DNA of 64,000 nucleotides from Cytobacillus oceanisediminis (GCF_022811925.1 NZ_CP065511.1:3775501-3839500); one strand, 5' to 3'. Shown: positions 8,103 to 16,848, counted from the stretch's first letter. A program made the numbers and translations. The notes: generated from the letters alone by a model not told the origin.

Positions 8103-8714
8103 TTATTGATTACCTTTTTTAACCCATCCGGCAACTGTGACAGTTCTTTTCGCCTGATGCTTAACAGCTTCCTTCACATCTTCAATCATTTTTCCATCCT
8201 GGTCAACCGTTACGCTTGTTCCATATGGATTGCCGCCTGCTCCGAAGAGAACCGGATCTGTATAACCAGGAGCAGCCACAATCGCACCCCAATGATACAT
8301 TGTAGTATAAAGCGAAAGAATAGTTGCTTCCTGGCCGCCATGCGGATTTTGGGCTGATGTCATTGCGCTTACTGCCTTATTCGCAAGCTTTCCTTTCGCC
8401 CAAAGACCGCCAGTTGTATCAAGGAACTGCTTCATTTGGGAAGGCATATTGCCGAAACGGGTCGGTACGCTGAATATAATGGCATCTGCCCATTCTAGAT
8501 CGTCTGGCTTAATTTCAGGTACATCCTTTGTCGCCTCGACAGTTGCTTTCCATGCAGGATTGCCTTCAATTGCTGATTGCGGCGCCAGTTCTGGAACCTT
8601 AAAAACTTTAACTTCCGCACCAGCTTCTTTGCCGCCTTCCTCCGCCCATTTAGACAATTGATAGTTTGTTCCGCCCATGCTGTAAAAAATGACTGCCAAT
8701 TTTACATTTTCCAT
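8103..8714 (-). CDS. NAD(P)H:quinone oxidoreductase, WrbA type
   Basis: 203 residues with flavodoxin-like fold. LAVIFYSMGGTNYQL at the N-terminus is the FMN phosphate loop. PTRFGNMPSQMKQFLD and the glycine-rich SAQNPHGGQE are WrbA family motifs. Reduces quinones by two electrons, avoiding radical semiquinones; this fits the mhq cluster. Start at 8714 has AAGGAG at 9 bases. A second possible start at 8768 (AGGCGG 8 bases upstream) would add 18 residues; I favour the shorter form because it begins just before the first beta strand. Confidence 0.87.
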   Translation of the reverse strand: MENVKLAVIFYSMGGTNYQLSKWAEEGGKEAGAEVKVFKVPELAPQSAIEGNPAWKATVEATKDVPEIKPDDLEWADAIIFSVPTRFGNMPSQMKQFLDTTGGLWAKGKLANKAVSAMTSAQNPHGGQEATILSLYTTMYHWGAIVAAPGYTDPVLFGAGGNPYGTSVTVDQDGKMIEDVKEAVKHQAKRTVTVAGWVKKGNQ

Positions 8715-8825
8715 ATTACTCGTCTCCTTTTTAGTTGAATTTCCAAATAACCTTGATAGGATACCCATGTCTGCACCGCCTATTCTTTCAATTCTCTTCC
8801 CTTATATTCATTAGATTAACTATTT

Positions 8826-9428
8826 TTATATTTGTTTATACCAGCGGGCTGCAGCCTGAACTTCACCCATGGTTAATTGGTGACCAAAACTTTCCCAGTG
8901 AAGTTCGACTTTCGCTCCTGCACTTTCCAATAAAGACTGTAAATCAGTGGATTCTTCTGCCGGACAAATCGGGTCATTGGTTCCTGCCGCGATAAATACT
9001 GATGTTCCGCTAAGATCAGGCAGTTCAGCACCACGCCTTGGAACCATCGGATGGTGCAGAATCGCTGCTTTTAAGGAGTTTTCATGATGGAATAATAAGC
9101 TTCCTGCAATATTAGCTCCATTTGAATAGCCAATTGCCACAATGTTTTCACGCTCAAATTCGTATTTTTGTACAGCTTCATCTAAAAAGCCGTTTAATTC
9201 TTTTGTGCGGAAAATCAGATCTTTTTCATCAAAGACACCTTCTGCCAGCCTGCGGAAAAATCTCGGCATACCATTTTCCAGCACATTTCCGCGCACACTT
9301 AGAACAGAGGCTTCCGGATCAATATGCCCTGCAAGCGGAAGCAGGTCAGTTTCTGTACCTCCCGTTCCGTGAAGCAGCAATAATACAGGTTTAGAAGGAT
9401 CTTTTCCTTTTTGAAAAATATGTTTCAT
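8826..9428 (-). CDS. mhqD: Hydrolase MhqD-like (alpha/beta hydrolase)
   Basis: 200 residues of the carboxylesterase/phospholipase family. Nucleophile elbow GYSNGA places Ser102; Asp152 (GTNDP) and His183 (SFGHQLT) complete the triad; LLLLHGTGGTETDLL is the oxyanion loop. In Bacillus subtilis the mhqNOD and mhqED genes, controlled by MhqR, protect against methylhydroquinone and catechol. Here the gene directly follows the mhqO-like gene (20 bases apart) and precedes the WrbA-type reductase. Confidence 0.88.
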   Translation of the reverse strand: MKHIFQKGKDPSKPVLLLLHGTGGTETDLLPLAGHIDPEASVLSVRGNVLENGMPRFFRRLAEGVFDEKDLIFRTKELNGFLDEAVQKYEFERENIVAIGYSNGANIAGSLLFHHENSLKAAILHHPMVPRRGAELPDLSGTSVFIAAGTNDPICPAEESTDLQSLLESAGAKVELHWESFGHQLTMGEVQAAARWYKQI

Positions 9429-9448
9429 AGTATCTTCCCCTCTTCGTT

Positions 9449-10386
9449 TTAATCCAGTTCCCTAACTTTAATAGGGATTAATTTCCGCTCGATGCGATTT
9501 CTCATATCCTCATATTGTTCAGGAAGCATCAGCTTCTCTCCCATTTTCCCAGGTGATTCGTCATGAGCAAATCCAGGAGGGTCGGTTGCAATCTCAAAAA
9601 GAATTTCCCCTTGCTCCCGAAAATAAATGGCATTAAAATAATTCCGGTCCCTGACTGGCGTCACGCCATAGCCATTTGACCTCACATATTCCTGCCACTC
9701 CAATTGATCCTCGTCATCTTCTGACCGCCAGGCGATATGATGGACAGTGCCGACACCCATCTGGCCGCGCTTGCCGGAAATCTTTTTCAGGTCTATGACA
9801 TTGCCGATTTGAGCTGAGGATTGGAATCGGATCATTTCTCCTTCTTCCCCAATGCGTTCAAGGCCCATTACCCTTTCAAGCAGATGTGCAGTTTGTTCAG
9901 GCTGGGATGAATAAAGAGTCGCCCCGGCAAAACCCTTTATTGCAACATCAGGAGTGATGCCTCCAAAAGACCATGTATTAAGCTCTCCCTCATCTCTTTC
10001 CACCATTTCTAATACCAGGCCATGTGGATCAAGAAGCTTTATTGATTCTTCTCCGAATCTTTTTTCTATTGTGTAAGAAATTTTGAATTTCTTAAATCTG
10101 TCTTGCCAAAATCCAAGGGCACCCTTGGGAATGGCATAGGAGGTGACCCTAACCTGCCATCCCCTATGACTCCCGGGAAGGCATTTGCCCATGGAAAGAA
10201 AGTAATAATTGTCCCAGGCTTTCCTTCTTCATTGCCAAAGTACAGATGATAAGTCCCGGGGTCATCAAAATTCACGGTCTGCTTGACCATTCTCAAACCT
10301 AGTACTCCTGCATAGAAATCTACATTCTCCTGCGGATGGCCGACGATGGCAGTGATATGATGGATCCCACTAGTTTTTCTGCCCAC
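9449..10386 (-). pseudogene. mhqO: Ring-cleaving dioxygenase MhqO-like, frameshifted
   Basis: Two overlapping frames together make one glyoxalase-fold extradiol dioxygenase of about 312 residues. The first (GTG at 10386, MGRKTSGIHHITAIVGHPQE) ends its homology at FPGVIGDG. The second resumes with QVRVTSYAIPKGALGFW and runs to the stop at 9449. Adding one base near 10157 (plus-strand CCTGCCATC) restores GDG-QVRVTSY, so one base has been lost. Both metal-binding VOC modules are otherwise well preserved (HHIT, TVHHIAWR, ILFEIATDPPGF). It is either a recent mutation or a sequencing error. Confidence 0.85.
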
Positions 10387-10450
10387 TCTTTACACCTCTC
10401 CCTATTTAATGTAACCTAAGTTCAGCCAATAAAACTCATTTCAATTCAAA

Positions 10451-10472
10451 TATTTTCATTTCAAGATATTAA
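10451..10472. promoter_or_regulatory. Possible second MhqR site upstream of mhqO
   Basis: Imperfect inverted repeat AATATTTTCA..TCAAGATATT, 65 bases upstream of mhqO. Its TTCAAGAT half resembles the operator upstream of mhqR. Confidence 0.35.
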
Positions 10473-10480
10473 ACCGCAAT

Positions 10481-10909
10481 TTAAATATCTGTTCGTCTTT
10501 TCACTTTTTCAAGTAAATTTATTAAATGATCCAGCTCAGCTGAATTCAATTCTTCAAAAAAAGAGTTCACCCATTGCTGGTGTTTCGGCATAATCTCTTC
10601 CAATAACTTATTTCCTTTGTCAGTTAAACCAATATGAATCGCCCGGCGGTCATTCGGACATGCGATCCGTTTGGCATATCCCTTTTCCACAAGCTTATCA
10701 ATTACATAAGTCATCGAGCCGCTCGTAATTAGTATCCTCTTACCAATTTCGTGTATCGTTTGCATATCTTTGTGGTATAGAGCTTCCAGCACAGAAAACT
10801 CGGTCATGCTAAGGCTATAATTGGTGATACTGTCCTTAATGCATTCATGGATGGACTTGGATGTCTGCATGAGAATCAGGAATGCCGGGTTAGGGCACGA
10901 CCTTTCCAT
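10481..10909 (-). CDS. mhqR: MarR family regulator MhqR
   Basis: 142 residues. MarR winged helix: SMTEFSVLEALYHKD, the recognition region ILITSGSMTYVIDKLVEKGY and the wing NDRRAIHIGLTDKG. MhqR of B. subtilis represses dioxygenase, hydrolase and reductase genes and is released by quinones. Its position immediately upstream of mhqO and mhqD supports the same role. Cys6 and Cys88 (IACPNDRR) are visible as possible redox or alkylation sites. A strong palindrome in its own upstream region suggests autorepression. Confidence 0.87.
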   Translation of the reverse strand: MERSCPNPAFLILMQTSKSIHECIKDSITNYSLSMTEFSVLEALYHKDMQTIHEIGKRILITSGSMTYVIDKLVEKGYAKRIACPNDRRAIHIGLTDKGNKLLEEIMPKHQQWVNSFFEELNSAELDHLINLLEKVKRRTDI

Positions 10910-10940
10910 ATTATCACCTACCTCAATACCTCGAATTAAT

Positions 10941-10960
10941 TTATCTTGATTTCGAGATAA
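10941..10960. promoter_or_regulatory. MhqR-type operator upstream of mhqR
   Basis: TTATCTTGATTTCGAGATAA: arms TTATCTTGA/TCGAGATAA are palindromic at all but one position. It is close to the ATCT-CGA/TCG-AGAT inverted repeat known, as I recall, for MhqR in B. subtilis. It lies 32-51 bases before the mhqR start. Confidence 0.65.
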
Positions 10961-11060
10961 TTATAAAATACATTTATGATTGTGTCAATCTTCCGATTTG
11001 AAGAACTCTTTCTTCATTCTGCAGTGAAAACGCACTGAATATATTATTTCATTCAGCATA

Positions 11061-11090
11061 TTGACTTCATATTTAACATAAAGGTATATA
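11061..11090 (+). promoter_or_regulatory. Promoter of the iron alcohol dehydrogenase gene
   Basis: TTGACT (11061-11066), 18 bases, TATATA (11085-11090). The inverted repeat CTGAAT-n10-ATTCAG (11035-11056) sits directly upstream of the -35 and could be an activator or repressor site. Confidence 0.5.
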
Positions 11091-11135
11091 TGAATTATAA
11101 TATTAGAATTTTCCGATAAATAAAGGGGTGAGGGA

Positions 11136-12335
11136 ATGTATAATGCATACTGCCGAATGTATCAAAAAACCTTCAAGCTGGTATCGCCTTTTCTGCCATG
11201 GCGGGAACCTGAATTATTAGAAGGTGCCAATAGCCTGGACAAGCTTCCTGATCTTATTAAGAGGAAAAACATCAGCAGAATTCTGATTGTAACTGACAGC
11301 GGCATCAGCGCTCTTGGCCTAATGAATGGTTTGCTGTTAAATTTACAGAAAAAGAACATTGTATTTTTTATATATGATAAAACCATTCCAAATCCGACAA
11401 TTACTAATATTGAAGAAGCACTGGAAGTATATAAAAAGAATGACTGCCAGGGGATTATTGCTTTTGGCGGGGGTTCTCCGATGGATTGCGCCAAAGGAGT
11501 TGGTGCAAGAGCTGTGAAGCCAAAGAAAAGCATTTCACAATTAAAAGGCCAATTTAAGGTTAGAAAAGAGCTCCCTCCCCTTTTTGCAGTTCCAACCACA
11601 GCAGGTACTGGAAGTGAAGCCACTGTTGCAGCGGTCATTACCGACAGCAAATCACATGAAAAATATGCGATCATTGATTTGAACCTAATCCCGCATTATG
11701 CAGTTCTTGACCCCTTGATAACATTAAAAATGCCACCTCATATAACAGCAGCAACCGGTATGGATGCACTAACCCATGCCGTCGAAGCCTACATTGGCAG
11801 AAGCAATACAGCAGAGACTAGAAAATTCAGCATCGATGCAGTCCGGCTAATTTATGATAATCTTTATGAAACATACAAGAATGGCGAAAACCTGACGGCA
11901 AGAGCCAATATGCAAAAAGCTGCTTATCTCGCAGGACTGGCTTTCACCAGGGCCTATGTTGGCAATGTTCATGCTATTGCCCATACGCTCGGAGGTTTTT
12001 ATTCGGTCCCTCACGGTTTGGCAAATGCCATCATCCTTCCATATGTCCTGGAGCATTATGGAGAGGCAGTGTGGAATCCTTTGGCTGAGCTGGCAGAGGC
12101 TGCTGGTATCGGCGATGCAGCAGATTCGGCTGAAGAAAATGCAAAGAACTTTATCCTCAGCATAAAATCCCTAAACAGCAGAATGGGGATTCCGCCAAAA
12201 GTGAGCGGAATTCAAGACAGTGACATTCCCATCATGGCTGAACGTGCCTTAAAGGAAGCAAATCCCCTGTATCCTGTTCCGAAAATCTTCAGCAGAGATG
12301 ATATGTTTAGACTGTACCAGCTGATAAAAGATTAA
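11136..12335 (+). CDS. Iron-containing alcohol dehydrogenase
   Basis: 399 residues, group III (Fe) ADH. The NAD(P)-binding segment includes GGGSPMDCAKG, then PTTAGTGSEAT. The metal ligands are in DALTHAVEAY (Asp and His), HAIAHTLGG and PHGLANA. It interconverts an alcohol and aldehyde using NAD(P)H; members act on ethanol, butanol, propanediol or lactaldehyde, so the substrate stays open. The start has GGGGTGAGGG a few bases upstream. Single-gene unit with its own promoter and terminator, transcribed away from mhqR. Confidence 0.9.
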   Translation: MYNAYCRMYQKTFKLVSPFLPWREPELLEGANSLDKLPDLIKRKNISRILIVTDSGISALGLMNGLLLNLQKKNIVFFIYDKTIPNPTITNIEEALEVYKKNDCQGIIAFGGGSPMDCAKGVGARAVKPKKSISQLKGQFKVRKELPPLFAVPTTAGTGSEATVAAVITDSKSHEKYAIIDLNLIPHYAVLDPLITLKMPPHITAATGMDALTHAVEAYIGRSNTAETRKFSIDAVRLIYDNLYETYKNGENLTARANMQKAAYLAGLAFTRAYVGNVHAIAHTLGGFYSVPHGLANAIILPYVLEHYGEAVWNPLAELAEAAGIGDAADSAEENAKNFILSIKSLNSRMGIPPKVSGIQDSDIPIMAERALKEANPLYPVPKIFSRDDMFRLYQLIKD

Positions 12336-12339
12336 GAGT

Positions 12340-12370
12340 CAGATTGCACTTGACTGCAATCTGCCTTTCT
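12340..12370. terminator. Hairpin between convergent ADH and modB genes
   Basis: Perfect 9-bp stem CAGATTGCA/TGCAATCTG with a 6-base loop; the T-tract (CCTTTCT) is weak. Confidence 0.6.
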
Positions 12371-13037
12371 AAAACCGTTTCTTTATAAAATTCATGAATA
12401 CAAGCATGGAAGTTGATATCAGTAATATAATTGAAACCCACATCCACGCCATTTCCATATCCCCTGAATCCATAGCAACGTAGATCGCGGTGGGAAGTGT
12501 TTGTGTCTTTCCGGGAATATTGCCTGCAAACATTAATGTGGCCCCAAATTCTCCTATTGCCCTTGCAAAGCTTAATATTGCTCCTGTCATGATGGCTTTA
12601 GAAGCCAGCGGCATCGTTACATACAGAAAAACCTTTAAATCTGATGCACCATCGACTCTTGAGGCGTCTTCAATCTCATTGTCAATGGATTCAAAACCAG
12701 CCCTTGCAGATTGATACATCAGAGGAAAGGCTACTACGGCCGCTGCAATAACAGCAGCCCACCACGTGAAAATAACTGGCCCGTTAAACAGCCATTCAAT
12801 CCCTCGGCCGACGAAAGATTGCTTTCCGAAAACCACAATCAGCAGAAATCCTACAACGGAAGGCGGAAGGACCAATGGCAAAAGCAGCAAAGTATCTATA
12901 ATTGCCTGGCCTTTAAACGTCCGATTTGCCATCAATTTTGCAGCTAAAACCCCTATCACTAAAACAGCGAGAAGCGATATAGAGGCAATTTCCAGTGAGA
13001 GTTTAACCGGTGACCAAAAGTATTCGGATTGAATCAT
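12369..13037 (-). CDS. modB: Molybdate ABC transporter permease ModB
   Basis: 222 residues, five or six membrane segments. The permease EAA loop is seen at IDNEIEDASRVDGASDLKVF, and LPLVLPPSVVGFLL and ARAIGEFGATLMFAGNI are ModB signatures. Normally works with ModA (binding protein) and ModC (ATPase). Here the ATG overlaps the stop of a 45-codon modA remnant (ATGA), and no modC follows. The permease is therefore intact but its partners are missing locally, so it may be non-functional unless they are encoded elsewhere. Confidence 0.88.
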   Translation of the reverse strand: MIQSEYFWSPVKLSLEIASISLLAVLVIGVLAAKLMANRTFKGQAIIDTLLLLPLVLPPSVVGFLLIVVFGKQSFVGRGIEWLFNGPVIFTWWAAVIAAAVVAFPLMYQSARAGFESIDNEIEDASRVDGASDLKVFLYVTMPLASKAIMTGAILSFARAIGEFGATLMFAGNIPGKTQTLPTAIYVAMDSGDMEMAWMWVSIILLISTSMLVFMNFIKKRF

Positions 13038-13171
13038 TTCAGCAGGTAAGAAAAACCGTATTGCTCCATTTTAGACATACCTTGTTCAGATTGCATAAAT
13101 CCGTAGAAAAGCTGTGCCGCTTCCCGGTTTTTACTCTCATTTAAAACTCCCAGCGGATAGAAAATAACCAT
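13034..13171 (-). pseudogene. modA: modA C-terminal remnant, translatable, coupled to modB
   Basis: 45 codons (start ATG at 13171) matching only the last part of molybdate-binding ModA: FYPLGVLNESKNREAAQLF then SEQGMSKMEQYGF. The signal peptide and about 200 residues of binding domain are absent. AAAGGAG lies 5 bases before this ATG, and the stop overlaps the modB start, so the fragment is probably translated and couples to modB. An AT-rich promoter-like stretch (TATAAT, minus strand) lies near 13225-13235. Confidence 0.75.
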
Positions 13172-13255
13172 ATAAACTCCTTTGTAAATAGAAATACATC
13201 TGTTAAATATAATATACCTTATCATTATAAATGAAAAATTAAGAGCAGCATTCTA

Positions 13256-13783
13256 TTAACTTGGATTTTTTGTGTCAAAAGTCATATTTAGATTTTTATA
13301 GTAAATCACTGTTGCCTCCAAATGGCCATGGGCAGACTGTGCGAAGCCTGGTATGATGCCTGCTTTAACATATCCTGCTGATTGATAAAGGATATTGGAA
13401 ACATCTCCTTCTCTTGTATCAAGCACAAGCAGGCTTCGGCCCTCCTGCTTCGCTTTATCTTCTGCGGCTTTTAATAGCAGGCGTCCCAGACCCTTTCTGC
13501 GGATGGAGGGATCAGTCATTAATTTTGCAATCTCCGCACGATGGATTCCATTTTCTTTCTGGCATAAATGGAGCTGGATTGTTCCGGCAGCTTTCCCATC
13601 CATTACAGCTAAAAACAAAACCACATCATTATTATTTATTAAATCCTCCCAATATTCCTCTGCCTTATCTTGATCAAGCGGGGGCAGAAACCCTATTGAC
13701 GCTCCCTCATTTACCACCTCAATTAATAGTTTGGACAGCTCTTTTTTATATCCTTCAATGGATTTAACCTCGAAAATATCCAT
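13256..13783 (-). CDS. GNAT family N-acetyltransferase
   Basis: 175 residues. Acetyl-CoA loop IRRKGLGRLLLKAAEDKA follows the beta-4 strand AEIAKLMTDP; LDTREGDVSNILYQSAGY is the beta-5/alpha-4 region. Similar to Bacillus GNAT enzymes with a TRxGD motif. Substrate unknown. Start at 13783 has GGGTGA at 9 bases; a Met two codons earlier would be too close to it. Confidence 0.85.
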   Translation of the reverse strand: MDIFEVKSIEGYKKELSKLLIEVVNEGASIGFLPPLDQDKAEEYWEDLINNNDVVLFLAVMDGKAAGTIQLHLCQKENGIHRAEIAKLMTDPSIRRKGLGRLLLKAAEDKAKQEGRSLLVLDTREGDVSNILYQSAGYVKAGIIPGFAQSAHGHLEATVIYYKNLNMTFDTKNPS

Positions 13784-13901
13784 TCCCATTCACCCGTTTC
13801 TTTAATTTATCAAACAAATCCGCTTCTAGCGAATCTAATACATTAACATTCCATATAAGTAAAAAGTTCTCCTCCCTTCCTCAAAACAAAACTCCAAATA
13901 A

Positions 13902-13933
13902 AAAGCTCTGCCAAAAATTTCAGGCAAAGCTTT
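13902..13933 (-). terminator. Terminator of corA
   Basis: On the minus strand AAAGCTTTGCC / GGCAGAGCTTT with a 10-base loop, followed by TTATTT. Confidence 0.75.
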
Positions 13934-13943
13934 CATTATGCTT

Positions 13944-14900
13944 TTATCGGAACCAGCCCTTCATCTTAAACCACCAAAACATGCCCAAGGCAATAATAAA
14001 CATTAAAAACAGCGTTTCAAAGTATCCATATTTCCATGTTAATTCCGGCATGTTTTCAAAATTCATTCCGTAAATGCCCGCTATGAAGGTTAATGGCATG
14101 AATATAGTGGTTATCACGGTAAGGACTCTCATCACCCGGTTTGTCTGATGTGAGTTGATCGATAAATAACTGTCACGGATATCGGTCGTCAATTCCCTGT
14201 TTCCATCAATCATTTCAGTCAATTTCAATAAGTGGTCATGAATATCAGCAAAGTATTCGTATCTTTCCTTTACCCCTTTAAGTCTATGGGAATTAATTAC
14301 ACGGTATATTAAATCCCGCATCGGAATGACAGTATATCTTATCTGCAATAAATGATGGCGTATATCAAATAATTTCTCCAATAATTCTTCCATAGTTTCA
14401 TCATTTGGATTATCTTCAATGAGACTCAAACGATCTTCCAGCTGATAAACGATGGGAAAGTAATTATCCACTATTTTATCAATGATATGGTACATGACCA
14501 GATAGGGGTCCCATTTATTAATTTTCTTACTCAGGCTCAGCCTTTCCCAAACATCATTCATTTCTTTGGAGAGCTCATGGTGGTACGATACTATGTAATT
14601 TGAACCAATGAAAAAGTTGATTTCCTGCTTATCTTCGTTAATATGATTTAAGCTATGGGTGACAAAAAAGCTGTAGTCTTCATAATAATCCATTTTGGGG
14701 CGCTGGAGTTTGACAACACAATCCTCTATTGCCAGGGGATGAAAATGAAAAGTCTTGTCGAGTTCAGCTGTTTCCTCCTCGGTTGGCTGATCAAAATCAA
14801 CCCAAAACCACTTATAACTTTCCCACTCTGCTTTCAGCCTCTCAAATGTAATATCTTTCTGCAGTTCATTTTTTTTATTAACAGCTTGTATTCTAATCAT
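13944..14900 (-). CDS. corA: CorA-type magnesium transporter
   Basis: 318 residues. Large N-terminal cytosolic domain, then two C-terminal membrane helices. The GMN selectivity motif is at 278-280 (IAGIYGMNFENMPE). A pentameric channel for Mg2+, possibly also Co2+ or Ni2+. AGGAGA lies 6 bases before the ATG. Monocistronic. Upstream, 14901-15147 holds no gene that I can recognise. Confidence 0.92.
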   Translation of the reverse strand: MIRIQAVNKKNELQKDITFERLKAEWESYKWFWVDFDQPTEEETAELDKTFHFHPLAIEDCVVKLQRPKMDYYEDYSFFVTHSLNHINEDKQEINFFIGSNYIVSYHHELSKEMNDVWERLSLSKKINKWDPYLVMYHIIDKIVDNYFPIVYQLEDRLSLIEDNPNDETMEELLEKLFDIRHHLLQIRYTVIPMRDLIYRVINSHRLKGVKERYEYFADIHDHLLKLTEMIDGNRELTTDIRDSYLSINSHQTNRVMRVLTVITTIFMPLTFIAGIYGMNFENMPELTWKYGYFETLFLMFIIALGMFWWFKMKGWFR

Positions 14901-15147
14901 GATTGTCTCCTAGTCTTTCCATTCTGTAAACGTATTTTTTCCACTTTTGATAACGATATCCTAGTGAGGACTCTTCCACTGGGATATTTAATATTTACCT
15001 CTTCACCTTGCTCTGTTAAACAAGAAAATATTTTGCTTATTCAAGTCAGTTTACCATTACTAATTCGGTAAAAATAAAATAAATACCTCTATATCTGGCT
15101 GCTTTAACGCTTTTATCCCAAAAAGTAATTTTAATTAACAAAAAATA

Positions 15148-15176
15148 TTGACTTATCTAAACTTATTTGATAAATT
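15148..15176 (+). promoter_or_regulatory. Promoter of the T-box/brnQ transcript
   Basis: TTGACT (15148-15153), 17 bases, TAAATT (15171-15176), directly preceding the T-box leader. Confidence 0.65.
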
Positions 15177-15189
15177 ATTTTCAAATAAT

Positions 15190-15450
15190 AAGTCGCTGAC
15201 GAGAAGAGTAAGACAGGAATGCTGTTCCAAAGAGAGCCGGCATATGGTGAAAGCCGGTGTCCAGTACCTGATCCGAAGATCATCTCTGAGATGCAAAGCT
15301 GAAATACAGTAAGCTTTGACGGGTTTTCCGCCGTTACAATGGAACGCGTATGATTGTACGTAGCTGAGTGCTGCAGTTTTGAACTGCGGAATTAGGGTGG
15401 TATCGCGAGTATAGACTCGTCCCTTTCTGGGGACGGGTCTTTTTATTTTT
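15190..15450 (+). ncRNA. T-box leader controlling brnQ
   Basis: Contains the T-box core AGGGTGGTATCGCGA (15394-15408), the GACGAGAAGAGTA opening of Stem I, and the conserved CATCTCTGAG. An intrinsic terminator follows: GACTCGTCCC (15414-15423) with GGGGACGGGTC (15429-15439), then TTTTTATTTTT. Uncharged tRNA pairing at the specifier and at the T-box bulge should favour antitermination. The likely specifier lies in CTGATCCGAAG; ATC (isoleucine) fits the downstream transporter, but the codon assignment is inference. Confidence 0.92.
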
Positions 15451-15473
15451 ATATAAAGGAGTTTGAACAACTT

Positions 15474-16814
15474 ATGAAGAAATTTGACAGCTTTTTCATC
15501 GGCCTCATGTTATTCTCAATGTTTTTTGGAGCAGGTAATTTAATATTCCCTCCTTATCTCGGTGCCTTATCTGGTACTTCCTTTTGGCTTGCCATGGCAG
15601 GTTTTATTCTGACTGCTGTAGGCTTGCCATTTATTGTACTGCTCGCCATCTCCTTGGCAAAGGGTGGAATTGATGCGATTGCCAGCCGGGTTCATCCTCT
15701 TTTCGGCACTTTATTTATGGTTATCATCTACCTATCCATTGGACCCTTCCTCGCTATTCCCAGAAATGCAGGTGTTGCTTTCGAGATGGGTGTCATGCCA
15801 TTTGTTAATGATTCATGGAACCTATCACTAGTTTTGTTTACGTATTCCGCATTATTTTTCTTGCTTGTGTATGTTGTCAGTTTAAATCCGGCCAAAATGG
15901 AAAGATTCATGGGCCGCTGGATTACTCCCGTTCTGCTGCTGTCAGTTGTTATCCTTTGTACAGCTGTATTCATGAATTTCGACACAAAGCAGCTGGCTCC
16001 ATCTGGCGGTTATGACAGCGGGGCATTCTTTAAGGGTTTCCTGGAAGGCTATAACACAATGGATGCCCTTGCCGCTCTTGCCTTTGGAATCGTAATTCTT
16101 ACTGCCATCCAGAAAAAAGGTGTACATGACGAAAAGCAATTATCCCGCTATACACTAAGAGCGGCAATAATAGCTGGCGGGTTGCTGGCTGCCGTTTATA
16201 TTTCCCTTGCTTTATTGGGAGTTAAAATTGCTGCTAATGGCACTTTTGAAAACGGGACAGCGATTTTATCATCTGCCTCCACCCTGTTATTCGGAAAAGC
16301 TGGAACGGCATTCATCGGTGCAATTTTCACTCTTGCCTGTTTTACGACTGTAGTAGGCTTAACATCTGCCTGCGGACAATATTTTTCAAAACTGCTGCCA
16401 AAGGTAAGCTATAAATTAGTCATCACTGCCGTAACCCTGATCGGTTTCACCTTATCAAATCTTGGGTTAAATCAAATTCTCAAAGTATCTGTTCCTTTCC
16501 TGGTAACAGCTTATCCTTTAACCATTGTGCTGATTACCCTGAGCTTCTTTAATGGCTTTTTCCGAAACCCGCGAAAAGTTTACGGGAGTGCGATTTTATT
16601 CACAGGAATATTTGCAGCGCTGGGAGGTTTAAGCACCTTTGGCTTGGATCTCGGAGCCCTTCAAACCCTTAGGGAAGTATTGCCTTTCGCATCTGTTGGA
16701 ATGGAATGGGTTGTACCAGCTGCAGCAGGTACTGCACTGGGCATCCTTCTAAGCAAAACTGACAGGCAACAGCCGGATTCAGCAAAACAGATGGATGTAA
16801 AAGCTTCTTTATAA
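15474..16814 (+). CDS. brnQ: Branched-chain amino acid Na+ symporter BrnQ
   Basis: 446 residues with about 12 membrane helices. The N-terminal FFIGLMLFSMFFGAGNLIFP segment is the LIVCS (BrnQ) signature. Further family segments are IYLSIGPFLAIPRNAGVAFE and CFTTVVGLTSACGQYF. Imports isoleucine, leucine and valine. Expression is controlled by the T-box, so uptake rises when the matching tRNA is uncharged. AAGGAG is 12 bases upstream of ATG, rather far. Confidence 0.93.
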   Translation: MKKFDSFFIGLMLFSMFFGAGNLIFPPYLGALSGTSFWLAMAGFILTAVGLPFIVLLAISLAKGGIDAIASRVHPLFGTLFMVIIYLSIGPFLAIPRNAGVAFEMGVMPFVNDSWNLSLVLFTYSALFFLLVYVVSLNPAKMERFMGRWITPVLLLSVVILCTAVFMNFDTKQLAPSGGYDSGAFFKGFLEGYNTMDALAALAFGIVILTAIQKKGVHDEKQLSRYTLRAAIIAGGLLAAVYISLALLGVKIAANGTFENGTAILSSASTLLFGKAGTAFIGAIFTLACFTTVVGLTSACGQYFSKLLPKVSYKLVITAVTLIGFTLSNLGLNQILKVSVPFLVTAYPLTIVLITLSFFNGFFRNPRKVYGSAILFTGIFAALGGLSTFGLDLGALQTLREVLPFASVGMEWVVPAAAGTALGILLSKTDRQQPDSAKQMDVKASL

Positions 16815-16819
16815 AGAAA

Positions 16820-16848
16820 AAACCAGGCTGCTTAAACAGCCTGGTTTT
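16820..16848. terminator. Terminator of brnQ
   Basis: AAACCAGGCTG/CAGCCTGGTTT, perfect 11-bp stem with a 6-base loop; A-run and T-run on either side suggest use in both directions. Confidence 0.88.

Noticed and set aside
9449..10386. Programmed ribosomal frameshift in mhqO
   Set aside because: No slippery heptamer or downstream structure at the junction; a single lost base explains it more simply.
11024..11040. Catabolite-responsive element (TGAAAACGCACTGA) upstream of the alcohol dehydrogenase
   Set aside because: One key position departs from the cre consensus as I recall it, and it overlaps another inverted repeat; not strong enough to call.
14655..15071. Plus-strand open frame of 138 codons opposite corA
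   Set aside because: Antisense to a clear CorA gene, with no ribosome site or recognisable product.
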